Shown here: in pieces, positions 1 through 11,562 of the stretch
Numbering within the stretch: the stretch's first letter is position 1
How the letters are laid out: every line of letters begins with the position of its first letter
NCBI GenBank assembly: GCA_014706295.1
Contig: JACSVZ010000008.1
Coordinates: 20,005,659-20,069,658, forward strand
Length of the DNA stretch: 64,000 nt
Reading direction: 5' to 3'
Source of the DNA: Lycocorax pyrrhopterus obiensis
Lineage: Eukaryota; Chordata; Aves; Passeriformes; Paradisaeidae
Made by a program: the position numbers and the translations under genes
Notes under the pieces: model-generated
The model's database searches: none
What the model was told of the DNA's origin: nothing
The model's input: only the letters and a program-made list of their open reading frames with translations

Positions 1-1739
1 TATAAAAATTAGAAAATGCTAGTTCACCCCTCAGAGGCCACAGACTTTCATTTTAAAAACCATGCATGTGAAAAAAAATGTAAATGCATTAGTACTAACA
101 GGAAAATAACCCCAGCGAAAATATATAGGGCTTCTATTTATGCAAGTCTATACAGACTCAGAGTTCCAAGCCACCCATTCCTGAGGGAGGACAGTCAAAG
201 AATATGAAGAATCTAAGTTACTATTTAACCTTTCTGATGGCCAAATCAATCAAAAACAATAAACGAGAAATGTCCAGATGAGAAGAAAAGTCTTAGTCCC
301 TATATGCAATGTATACGTTAAAAAGAAAAAAAAAATCACATTTTTAGGACTGAATTCTTGAAGAAATTAATTTACTGGGGACATACTCACAAGTGAGGAC
401 AACGACTATGGGGATGCTTTAAAAGGTTGTGAGCATCAGGGGACAGCACACTAACCACTGCAGCAGCTCAGAATGGGAATCTGAATTCAGCTAAAATTTT
501 ATTTGAGGTGTTCAATTAGTTACTCCTAAAATATAAAAACTCAATCAACTAAGAAGTGCATTTCTGAAGAGCATGAAGGTATAGAAAATACAAACCACCA
601 CAGCATTGCGTGGCATAGGGGTCAAATGAGGGCAAAACCAGAATAAAAGGTAATAAAATAAATCCACTAAAAATTCAGAAAGTGTGAAACAAAACAGTCA
701 GATCTGTGATTCAAAGTTGGCACAGATTTGTTTTTGTATACTGGAATAAAGTGACATATTATTTTTGGCTATTATTCTCATTTTCCAGAAATGGCTCTTT
801 TAGGGAATGCAACTGCTAAATGTGCAACCTCACAAAAAAATTAATATTTGTTTTCTATGAAATACCAAATGTGGTAATGATTTAATTAACATGGCTGTAG
901 ACATTTTAAAGAATCACATAATTTTAAACAGATATGTTCTAATCTAAGGTAGTAAAGATGTAATAATCAGGAGAAAACAGTATCAAAATTGAGAAAGAAT
1001 GTCTCAAAAGGCAACTGACATCAGACTCTCTCTTAGAGGAAACCTTGAAACTAGGGCAGCCACTTGTTGAAATTATATTTAATAGAGACTTTAGGACTGC
1101 TATAAACAGTATGATGAACTTTCATAATCTGTAAACACAAACAAAAAATTATAAGAGGCAGTATGGGTGAGCCTTTGCAGCCTCAAGATAATGCATAACA
1201 ATGTAACAGCAAAACAGTACCAAAAGCACCATGAAGTTTATGCTCACTCCTCTTGCAAGACAACAATTGGGAGTAGAAAACATTTAAAAAATCTTTCACT
1301 AAACAAGAAGAAAAATAAAGTGTCTGAATCTTTTAATTTTAAAATAGAAGGGGCAAAGGGAGATATAACATACTGGGCAGAATCAGGGGACAGAAGACAC
1401 AATCCAATCCTGAAAAATAATGAACATGCCTCCTTTAAAAACGCTGGTATTTTATTTTTTTCCTGGAGATCAGGAACAGATGATATTCAAGAAATAACAA
1501 ACTTATCAAATTTTCATTGAACTGGAAGTTCAGAAGTGGGATTCCTCAGATGCTGTCTGTGTACAAACAGAGCTAGATGCACCTCACACAGAAGAAAAGC
1601 AGAGAACAACTCTGTATATTTACTTATTTCTTGGTGGCTATGGAATTCACCTGGAAGCTGAATTCAGAATCTTGGTTTTTACACTTCGGCAAGCAAGTAG
1701 CACAGATGGTATTTTAATGTGGCACAATTTCTCTGCTAC

Positions 1740-2060
1740 TAAAACCAGGGGTTTTCTAGCAGGGGGAAGAGAGCAAAGGGAAGCTCCACCCCGGCAAGCT
1801 CTGATTTCTGGACACTCCAGCCAAGTGGATACAGAACAGCACCTCCTCTTGCAACACTTCCCTCTTGGTCGGCTTGCAGAGCCACCTCCCCAGCTGCACC
1901 ACAGCTGAGGAACACCTGACCTGAGGATGAAGCACCATCAGCTGCCTTGGTATCAGGCTGCCACTACAGCGGCAAGAGAGCAGCACGAGAGCTTCACGAC
2001 TCAGGCAGTGCCTGAGCACAGACAGCACACCCCAGCCAAACAGTGCACAGGAGTACCCTT
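1740..2060. other. GC-richer patch of unknown nature
   Basis: The segment is visibly richer in G/C than its surroundings (38 of 60 bases at 1861-1920 by hand count), with open frames on both strands (1672-1908 plus, 1756-2028 minus). Neither translation resembles a known family to me. Confidence 0.3.
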
Positions 2061-3392
2061 GCCAAGGAGATCAAAATACACTGCAAGTATTTCTCAGAAT
2101 GAGCAGTAAAGCTTTTTGGACCAAGTTTTTGTGTTGGACAGCACTTTAACATCAGATCACAATCTACGTATCAACACAGTAATCATTATTTCCTTAGTTT
2201 ACTTTTTTTTTCACACTTGGCTTACATAGTTCTGTTAATGTAACTCATTTTAAGCTCCCTTCAGAACAGAAATCATCACAGCAAACCTATAATTAGATTT
2301 CCGCTGCACTGCTGATGAGTCTGAAAAGCATGAGAAAATGTATCCTGGCTCCGCTATGATAACCCACATGATTGCAAGACACAAGAAAAGTAATAAATTA
2401 AAACACAATCCACTTAAACAAGTTGATAATAACATCAGTCTTTTCACTCAGATGGATAAAAATGAGTGTCTTTCAGGATTACTGGATACTAATATTAAGT
2501 ACTAAACAAGCAAAATCGAATAGGTGTTTGCTTAGGATTTCAATATTTTCTGGTGCCCTAATAGAGAGAAGCACTGACAACATTGAGCCAAATTAAGTTC
2601 AGATACATAGAAAGTAGCCTCATTTGCAAATTTTCAGAGAGATAGGAGTCTCCTTCAAATCTGAATCTGAGCACACAGGACCTGCACCAGATGTCTTAGC
2701 AATGCAAGCTGTACTGAGCAATATGTACCACAATTTGTAGTACAAAAAGATCTGTACAGTTTCAGGTTTTCTGAAATTATCTTTTTATATCACCTCTACT
2801 ATTTTAACCGCACCAAAATCTATACTATTCAATAACTCTTTTTTTTTTTTAAGTTTTTGGCTTATCTTACTTTGATCAACGACTTGAAGTAAATTCAAGT
2901 TAGATATTGCTAATGCATTTGGGAAAGGCATATTTTTACTCAGTATTGATTTTTCTTTACTTTTAAACATGGGCAATATATATCAGTCATTTAAAACATA
3001 AAATGAGCCTATGTTTTTGATAACTGAATTACTGAACTAACACTGATTTCAGTCAAATCTATATGCAGGCAAAAATCTCCCAATTTGTCAGAGGTAGGAT
3101 ATAGCTTATTACTGAGGCTCAGCTGCTTTTACTAATAAAATATGAAGGACACGAAAGAGACACCCCTGATGGAACTTGATCCTCAAGTTATGGTACATGA
3201 CCTTAAATCTCTTTACAAGTGTAACCTACGGGACTGTTTATCATTTACTCTATGGGAACCCTGCTACACGTAGTACACAGGAAGGAACAGCGTTTAATGC
3301 ATGTTGCATTATTAACTGTATCCCTAAATTTGCCATGGATTTTCTTTACTCATTCTCTATTTCAGTCTTCTAATACTCAAGAGTATGATAAT

Positions 3393-3446
3393 TCATACAT
3401 ACATATATATGAATACATACATTCATTTATATTTTTATATAAATAG
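3393..3446. repeat. AT-rich microsatellite-like stretch
   Basis: Imperfect catacata / tatata / attcatt units make up this stretch (for example tacatacatatatatgaa followed by tacatacattc). The repeat is interrupted and has no coding sense. Confidence 0.7.
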
Positions 3447-4407
3447 TTTCTTTACTGTCTTCTATATAGCTCCTAGAGAACGTATTATGTGATTTTTTTT
3501 AAATAGGCATTAATTAATTGTTTATCTTTATCAGAATGGAAATGTAGGGGTGCAATTGAGGGAGGAAATCAATAACAATCTCCACCTGAAATGTGCAGTG
3601 TTTCATCATTTGTAGCGTTTTACACTCATTTCCCCAGCGCTTAAGTTTGTAAAATTTTTACAGCAATTCCCAAGCTACATACTTCAGTGGGTGATGCTAC
3701 ATGGAAGAAATGATGTCTTCTATTTTTATATCACATTTTTAGGAACTTCATAATACTTGAGAGATGCAGCTTTCAGAGGTGAAATTACCAAACACAGCTG
3801 CCTGCCTGAAGTTTAACAAATACCATTGCTAGCAAAGTAAAACAAATTCTTCTGGTTTACCACAAAGTAAGATTACAGTACATACCTTCTTTAACACCTA
3901 ACATAAAAATCAGCCACGGATATCTTTCTATAACAAATTGTAGCTGATTTAAATACTGCCTACACTGGAGCAAGAAAGCAAGAAACTTTAATACTGACAA
4001 AATAAAGTATGTCTATGAAAAGTCTCTGAATACAAAACAAGAAGACGATTTTTCAGGTATCCAAAGGATAAGCATGGCAATCGATAACCCATTTAACCAA
4101 GTCAGTCTGGTTTTAGTAATTTTGTTTGACAAAAATCAAGAAATTTGAGTAAAATCTGAAGAACATGAAAAATCCATGTAAAAAACAACCTTCATCTGAT
4201 ATCATGCAGTAATTATGGCAAGAGGGAAAAACATGATTTTGTTTAAAAGCAGAATTCTTAGGGTATCAGTATAGTCCAATTTCTCCCTTTAAAAACAAAA
4301 ATTAAAAAACACTAGCAGTGTGCAGCATTAGCACTAATAGCTGGCTGCAAGGAGTTCCTCTGCACTGCTAACTGTGCACAAACCTATCAGTGCATATTGA
4401 TGAATAT

Positions 4408-4451
4408 CTGTGTATATATTCATACACAGTTCTGTGTATAAAACAGAACTG
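4408..4451. repeat. Two overlapping small inverted repeats
   Basis: The arms ctgtgtat (4408-4415) and atacacag (4422-4429) enclose 6 nt. The arms cagttctgt (4427-4435) and acagaactg (4443-4451) enclose 7 nt. The two potential hairpins overlap by three bases and so are mutually exclusive in single-stranded form. There is no terminator role to assign in a vertebrate intron. Confidence 0.6.
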
Positions 4452-6999
4452 GAATTTTTTACATGGGTTATACTGAGGTTTAATTATTAAATTTTTTTGG
4501 CTCTTGGTATAATATGCAAAATAATTTTCAGATGCATTTTTAAAATGTGAATATGTTAAACTGCATATCTTATGAACAGATGGTTTATTTTACATGCTTG
4601 TGTGAAATTATATAACCTTACAGAGAACATTTACCATTTTAAATCTGATAAAACACTATTCCAAACAAGGACTGGAAACAGTTTGATGTTTTTACAAACA
4701 CAATCTTTTTAAAAGCATTATGCAAACCCATTTAGGCATTGCAAAAAAATGCTGAACTAAGAGACGGAGTGCAATATTTATTTACATTCCATTATTTCAG
4801 TAAAATGATATGTCTCTGTTTTGCTAGTGAGGTTTAAATTTGTATTTTGAATGAACAACGAAAAAACCTTACAAAATTTAACCATTAAAAATAAAACTAA
4901 CATCACTAAGTGTCCTAAATACCCATATTTTAATTCACTTTGCTGATTTTAAGAATGACTTAGTGAGTGATGAACCCACTCCAGTAGCAGGGCTACACTA
5001 ACACTGTTCAAACTTTTCTACCTTCTGAGCTTATTTTTTGGCAGTCATCTTTCCAAAAAATCATCTTATTCATTTGACTTCTTATTCTGCATTTTTAGTT
5101 CAGTAGTGGGACTACCTTCAGTCAGCTGTCTGAATGATCTTCCCATCTGGTGCAACTTTCAATCTAAGACATCACAATTGCTTTGTATGCGTATCTCAGC
5201 ATGGAAAATTAAATGTTTCAGTTTGTTTTAAGTTTTATCGGTTTTCTTTTACTTGAAGCTTAAGCCAGAAAGATCGAGCTACAAGAGACTCTTTTCATGT
5301 TTATATACAGCAATTATTGAAATTATTTTAAATGTTTACATAAACATAAATGTTTACAACATGTACATTGTGCTTGTGTGTCTGTGGTTGCTTTGCTGGT
5401 GAGAGGCAGGAGAGTGGTTGGGAGTCAGTCATAAAGGTGCAAGAGCCTGCAGGGGTGAAGAGACAGAAAAAGAAACAGAATCCCAGGAAGACTGTGACAT
5501 ATGACACTGAGTAAGGAGCACATGTCACTCCAGGTAAAGAAGCAGGGTGAACTCATGTCATACAGGAATCAGAGAAAAGAACTAAATGAAGAAGAGAAAG
5601 GCACAGCAAGCAACAAAGAGAGATGGAGAAAAAGTATGTTACAGTTGTCAGGGTCCTACAACACACTTAGGTACCATTTTCCTAACTTCTTCCCAGCTGC
5701 CAGGGCTCTGCTAACTCTGCAGAATCTCAACAGTTTCACATCCTTGAAAACTAAACTTCTGATAGCCAGAGATCCATCAGAGCAGAAAAATATATTACTA
5801 CTACTATTAAGTGCACAGTCTAAGAGACTTAGAGCCAATAGTTTTGAAAAGGTAGATGTTACTGTATTTCACTCTTATCCTCCCACACTAGCCACTAATT
5901 CAGAATCAGCTTTTAATTACATTTAGTAACAGGAAGGAATACCTGTCTTTAGCTTGGTCTACAGTCTTGCTCTGACAAGACTCTATGATCAATTGGATAC
6001 TATTAGCAGCAAATGAAGTATCAGCTGTGTCTCACTGATGAGTATGTGCTGTGCCCAAGGCCCCACTATCATGCAACAGTATTTTTAATCAAAACTTAAA
6101 GACTACAGGCTTTATTTATAGCTGGTGATACTGAACGCATGTAGCCCAAAATCTTCATGATTGACTGTCATTTTACACAAGTATTATAAAGTGTTCCTCC
6201 TTAATATGTACTGTCAGAAAAAATATTAAAAAGTATATTGCTTTATGAAAAATACTCTAAATAATGTAATTGTTATTTAACAGAACAATGACATGGAATT
6301 GTTTTTCTGCATCACATATCAGAAGCCTGTCATCTTAAAAGTAATTTTGGCTCCCACATTATAAATACACTTTAGTATTTCTATAGGCAATGCCAAAAAA
6401 ATCAGCAAGTGCTCACTGAGTTTTGCCAACAAAATCATGACTCTTTGTACAAGAATTTTCTTTCCATTTATAAACAAAGACATTTTGAGAGATCACGCTT
6501 GTGATTGGCTATGGCAACTGATATACTCCATCATAAGATACAGCATACAGAAAAACAGTGATTTATTACAAGCAGTAAATATTGTACAATAACTCCATTT
6601 AAACACATAACATCAATGTTTTTAAAAAGTTATTCCAGATTATACTTTAAATAATCTATTGCACTAAATACCAGAGAATCTGTGCACTGAATATTTAGGA
6701 ATTAATTCAAATTATATAAAAAACTATCCTGTAGCATTACCAAACAAGTAATGCTAGACTACAAAAACCGCAAAGTCACAAACCTCTAAGACTAAAAGAT
6801 AATGCTGACTGTTTTATCAAAAGGCAACTTTACACTAAAATTGTAATTGGTATGGAACAGACTCAGTCATTTCTGACAAGACTTCTTTAGCACCTACTTG
6901 CTTTTCAAGTGAGCCTTCAATTCAGAACACAATCATGGTCAGTCTAATTTGTACAGCTGATGGGAACGTGTCTTCAAGAAGCTGCCCTGGCATTGTGCC

Positions 7000-7140
7000 T
7001 CACCAGCTTGTAGCACATCTTGGCCAGTGCACCTTGTCTCCCCTGGCCTCAGCACGGTGATCTCCGTAAGAGAAGCCCCACAGGAAGGGGGGCCCCAGCT
7101 GGCTCAGCACCTACAGTCCTCTCCAGCGACACACCAGCCA
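7000..7140. other. GC-richer patch of unknown nature
   Basis: About 140 bp is G/C-rich (including ggaaggggggccccagctgg) inside AT-rich intron. It lacks an open frame of note and any recognisable repeat signature. An old repeat or a regulatory element are both possible. Confidence 0.25.
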
Positions 7141-7585
7141 CAGTGTCTTCTTAAGTACTGCTACTACAGCTAATTTAAACTACTTTTAGGCTCTGTTTAA
7201 AGACTGAATATTGTAGTTGCAACTTTTATGTATGTTCCCATAATGGAATGAGGTGAGAGAAGTCAATATATTTACCCTATTTCAGTTGCTAAATCTCAGT
7301 AACTTGCAAGAATCAGGAACACTTTGAAACATGCTAAATATTCAGTCACTGATTCTTCTTTGCCCAGCATGCAGGAAGTGCATTGGGGGTTAATACACAT
7401 TCTTCTGTATTTGCTTAATTTTATGCTGGTTTTTTTCTACCTGCACAATTTTTATCTCACACACCATAAGAATGCAGGGGATAGCAAACTAAAAGAGCAC
7501 TAAGTCAACTTTATCCTCATTTTATTCCACTTCTACAATTCTAGAAACTGCTAACTGCTAATGTTGCACCTAATTCACACCACCA

Positions 7586-7606
7586 CCCCCCCCCCAAAAA
7601 AAAAAA
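7586..7606. repeat. Mononucleotide tract C10A11
   Basis: Ten C are followed directly by eleven A, preceded by a short caccac run. This is a simple low-complexity repeat, probably length-variable, and a site prone to sequencing error. Confidence 0.9.
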
Positions 7607-7671
7607 GAAGAACCAACTGTTCCATGTTTCTGCAGCTAAAACATGACTTTTTATTTAGGTGATTTGATTTT

Positions 7672-7692
7672 GGGTTGGGTTGGGGTTTTGGG
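7672..7692 (+). other. G-quadruplex-forming motif
   Basis: Four G runs are separated by short T loops: GGG-TT-GGG-TT-GGGG-TTTT-GGG. This satisfies the usual G3+N1-7 rule on the plus strand, which is the template strand for PLCE1, so the transcript would carry the C-rich complement. It lies about 640 bp downstream of the exon donor at 8333. Whether it folds or has a role is not shown by sequence. Confidence 0.7.
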
Positions 7693-8333
7693 TGGATTTT
7701 TTTTACAGTTTTCTCAATCCTTAATCAATTTTCTATTAAACTTGTCAGAAGATCACCTTACTAAAAACAAAATAAAATCTTACTAAAGAACTCAAGATTT
7801 GGCTTGTGAAAATGTCATGCCAAGTGACACTTCTTTGTATAACAACGCTCAAGACACACACAGTGATTAAATAAACAAATAGTGCAGATTAGTGTAGTTA
7901 TATTACAGAAAATACAGAAAATTCTAGTTTATAATACTTCTGCGCTGACTCCTAAGACCATGCTTAGTCTACAAAAATCCAAAACAAATAAATAGAACTC
8001 CAGCACCTAACAAAATAATAAACTGACTGAACTGTACTCCATACTGTCAGTATAAATACAAAGAATTAGAAGTCTGTAATTTTTTTCTTCATGTTTACTT
8101 TACAATGTGCAAGAAAAAGTTAGGCCACTGTTTCCCAAACTCACTGAGCAAACTGGTCACATAGCTCCTATTAAATTCAGTGCAAGTTATTTAGCTAAAT
8201 CCCTGGTCATCTTGATTTATATTTTAAAAATTTGTCGTTCCAGTTAAATTCAGCTCTGAGAGATAAAGGAAATAACTAACCCACACATCAGGTAATAACC
8301 CTTATGAAAAGCAATTTAAAAGTTTTGTTTTAC

Positions 8334-8650
8334 CTCATTAAACCTTGTCACAAGATCTTCTACAGCATTATGTTCACCATTGGGAGAAGAAAGAATAGTA
8401 GCAGATATGGAAGCCTTAAGAGATGGCAGCTTGCTTTGACATTCAGCATTACCCAAATCCCTGGTTAGAAAGCAGAGGTAGTCGATGGGTAAGACTTTCC
8501 GGTAGAGCTCCTGCTCCTGCTCGGTCAGAATGCTGGCAACCTCCTCTGGGAACTGGATGAGGTGCTGCAGTTCGATCAGCTCCTTGCTGATACCGGCCAC
8601 GCTGGAGGGAAGGATGCTGGAGCCAGCCATAGATGTACACGCTTGGCGTT
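8334..8650 (-). CDS. PLCE1: PLCE1 internal coding exon, linker and start of the CDC25/RasGEF domain (downstream exon of two)
   Basis: This exon is 317 bp on the minus strand. Two bases complete the glutamate codon begun by the exon at 34531-34822, followed by 105 codons, so the spliced protein runs TMLK-E-RQACTS. The acceptor is GTTTTGTTTTAG before 8650, with a branch candidate CTAAT (A at 8677, 26 nt upstream). The donor is AATGAG/GTAAAA, with GT at 8333-8332, leaving phase 0. Residues 1-22 are a variable Ser/Ala-rich linker. Residues 23-51 (from [19 protein letters not shown] onward) form the conserved lead-in. [15 protein letters not shown] at 53-67 marks the start of the RasGEF fold, and [16 protein letters not shown] ends the exon at 106. 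The expected next residues (VSSW in the human protein, from memory) begin with a Val codon, consistent with phase 0. In PLC-epsilon this domain exchanges nucleotide on Rap1. The exon covers only its first part, so the catalytic helical hairpin lies downstream, outside the window. Confidence 0.95.
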
Positions 8651-9632
8651 CTAAAACAAAACAAATAAAAAATTTATTAGGCTTTGCCTTTAACTCTTGG
8701 ACTGTGCTGTGCATAAGCAAGACAACTTGTTATTTTGGTTTCGTTAAACTGTTCATTCATTTACTCAGCGATAACACTATATTCTAGCTACTTTCTTTCT
8801 ATTTAAACAACCTAATACATTCTTTTATGTGGGGTTTTTCTGCGTATCTTTATATCTGGTGTTGGCTAGATAGAGGGCAACCAGAGTTGGGAGATTGTTA
8901 AGCCACCCACCAAAACAGACTTGCGTCCTGAAACATCCAAACACCTGCTTCTGGCACCTGCAGCCTTGTCACAGCCTCAAATAAAAGGGTCATCTGGCAG
9001 AGTGTGCCTTTGCTTTGCCTCCATGTAACAGCCATGGTGCAAAGCAGTTTGAGTCCTTGACTGGGGCACTGAGACCCTATTGTCACAAGAAATAATGTAT
9101 AATGATAACTTAAAACCCATGTGGGTCAGCATTTTTCTTCATAATCCTCTTGCTATAAGATAAATTGCATCTGAGCTTGCTGCATTGTGAAACCAAATGT
9201 CTAAGGCTACAAAACATTTTTCATTCCTCTCAGAAAATGCATATTTTTGGGAGTATGCATGATTTCTCCATTAATACAAAACATTCATGGTAGTTTTATA
9301 ATATCCCAGCAGTGATATCTCTTGAAAAATAAAACTTTTCCTAAGAAGGAAGAAGGCAAGCTTTCTAAGATCGTGCGGGAAGCATGAAACATCAACACAA
9401 TGATTCCAAAATAGTGAGTCTTCTTACTAGATAAGTTTAGAATGGGTTCTCTGAACAATTTTTCAAGAATTACTTAAATGTTTAAACACTCATAGCCGTA
9501 TATTATGTACTCTTCCTCATTCTCAGAAAAAGGAGTTTATTTTTTTGCATTGCTTCACAAAATATCTTCAGAGATTTTTTCCACACATAATGGAGGTACA
9601 CCCTAGATCTACCCTTTACCTAATTTTTTAAA

Positions 9633-9644
9633 TATATATATATA
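9633..9644. repeat. Short (AT)n run
   Basis: A run of about six AT dinucleotides sits in an A/T-rich stretch. It is a simple repeat with nothing else notable. Confidence 0.6.
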
Positions 9645-11532
9645 AACTCTCATTTCATAGAGGTAGCAAATATCCTTTCTTTTCTCTAAAAATGAAAAAA
9701 ATCAAGTTCATAATAACTGATTAAAATTCAGTCCCCTATAATAAACATAAAATATTCTACATGAGTTTTCCACTCTCAGTCACTTTGTGCAAACTATTAT
9801 TAATCAGACGGAAGTTAAAAAGACAGAAAATTGGCTTTTCTTAATATATTCTACTGAAATTCAAATAATAAATCGCAGTAGCCCTAAATAAAGTCTTTGG
9901 GTTAACAGAACCTATTGAGAAATGTTCAAATACAGAAGAGGCTTCTGAAAGAACAAAGACAAATTTTTTCTGTCTAGACTAGCAAGCAAAAAAAAATGGG
10001 CTTAATTTGCAACAAGCAGTATCTTGGTTATATAGTGGGGAACATATGTAACTTCAGTGATAATGAAGAAGTGCTGTACAGTATCTGTAGATATCGAGAA
10101 ATCTCTGTCCTTGAAACACCTGCAGGAAAGATTGAGTGGGAAAAGCCAGTTAAGAACACTACTGACATGTCTCTGATGGTTTGGGCAACAGGTGGAGTGC
10201 AGTGAGCTTCTGGGCTCCCTTTCAGTCGTGCTTGCTTCAATTCTACGTGAGACTTCAATTCTGTTTCCTGCTTCAATCTGCCCAGAACTATTCTGAGAGG
10301 TTTCGTAATAAAAAGCACTAAAAGCTCATGTGCACTATTCTTGACTTTGCAACAGAACACAGGCTTATGCCAAAATAAAAACAATGCAAAATACCATGTT
10401 CATTTTATGTTACAAGGATTATGTATTTACACATGCTTTACCTATATGGACTGAACTGTCACTGTCACAACCAGCATTATCTCAGTAAGAGAACGATATG
10501 GAAGGCATGACACAAACACCCACCAACACCCATTTGCTATCTAGAAGTCACAATGCCTCGCTGACTCCACATGCATGACAGCTCTTCCCACTCAAGGCAG
10601 AGAAAGTGCAGCCTGCACCAGCCTCCCATGTCTCACCACTGGAACTGAGGGTGTATTGGTTGTGTCTATGTTGTACATTTATTTTAGATCACAAATGGAC
10701 TTCTGAAGTGAAGTCCCAAGCACCCTCACTTAACGTGCTTTAGTTTAGTCTTAGTGCAAAAGAAGTGGATCATTTTCAGACAAAACTGCACCAGAAGATG
10801 CACTCCCAGAAGGCAACTAACACATCCCAATTCGTAAAAAGCTGTAGCTGTCAGAAACATTCAGTCTCTGGAACAGGCACTGAGGTCAGGAAAGGACGGC
10901 TGGCCCAGACAGCTCAGATCATGGCTCAGCGGCAGGTGATCACATACCACAGGAGACAGACAGCAAGTACTACGGACACTGCAATGCCACAGCAATACTG
11001 GTGCTTTGGAAATCCAACATTATTTGATAACTACAGTTTTAAATGCTTTATAGCTACCAATATGGCAGGAAAGGAAGATATAACTCCGTAAGGAGTGCCT
11101 ATTGACTGACAAAAGAGAGATAACATATGAGTGAAGATGAGCTGTTCCCCAACACACTGCTTGCTGATGAGGTTTAAAGGTGCATTCTTAATAATTCACC
11201 TTCTCCATCACAGTACCAACTACACCATCCACAAAGAACTCAAAATCTGGCAAAGGTTGACACTGAATCTGCAATAGGCTAGAGCACTGATCATGCTCCT
11301 TTGCACATTACCTTGCCTAAGTATAATCACCCTTCAGGCTCCACTTAGTACAACCTCTCATATCTAAGAACAAGGCTCAATGCCACAGTGACCACAGCTA
11401 AGGCTGGCTCTAAAGCATATCTCCATACTGCCAGAAGCCACCAGGAATAAATGTCTCATTAGAACTTGATTTCACTTGACTGACTGCCCATTGATCAAAT
11501 TCAGCAGAAAGCTAGTGCAGGGAGTTTGAATG

Positions 11533-11562
11533 CCTTTAATGAAACTACCTTTAATGAAACTA
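11533..11562. repeat. Perfect 15 bp tandem duplication
   Basis: The unit cctttaatgaaacta occurs twice back to back with no mismatch (11533-11547 and 11548-11562). It looks like a recent slippage duplication in intronic DNA. Confidence 0.9.

Larger units (their letters stand above)
1..8333 (-). other. PLCE1: PLCE1 downstream intron, partial
   Basis: This begins at the donor GTAAAA (8333 downward). The next expected exon, continuing the RasGEF domain, is not seen on the minus strand anywhere in 1-8330. The intron is therefore longer than 8.3 kb, or a short exon was missed by eye. It contains a G-quadruplex motif (7672-7692), a C10A11 run (7586-7606), an AT-rich microsatellite-like stretch (3393-3446), overlapping small inverted repeats (4408-4451), and GC-richer patches at 1740-2060 and 7000-7140. 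I see nothing else I can name. Confidence 0.75.

Noticed and set aside
5501..5926. 141-codon plus-strand open frame, the longest in the window
   Set aside because: The translation is not recognisable and has no domain. It lies inside a PLCE1 intron on the opposite strand, without convincing splice sites or promoter.
10028..10384. 118-codon minus-strand frame on the same strand as PLCE1
   Set aside because: It does not resemble any part of PLC-epsilon and cannot be an intervening exon, since the two flanking exons already join in frame with continuous conserved sequence.
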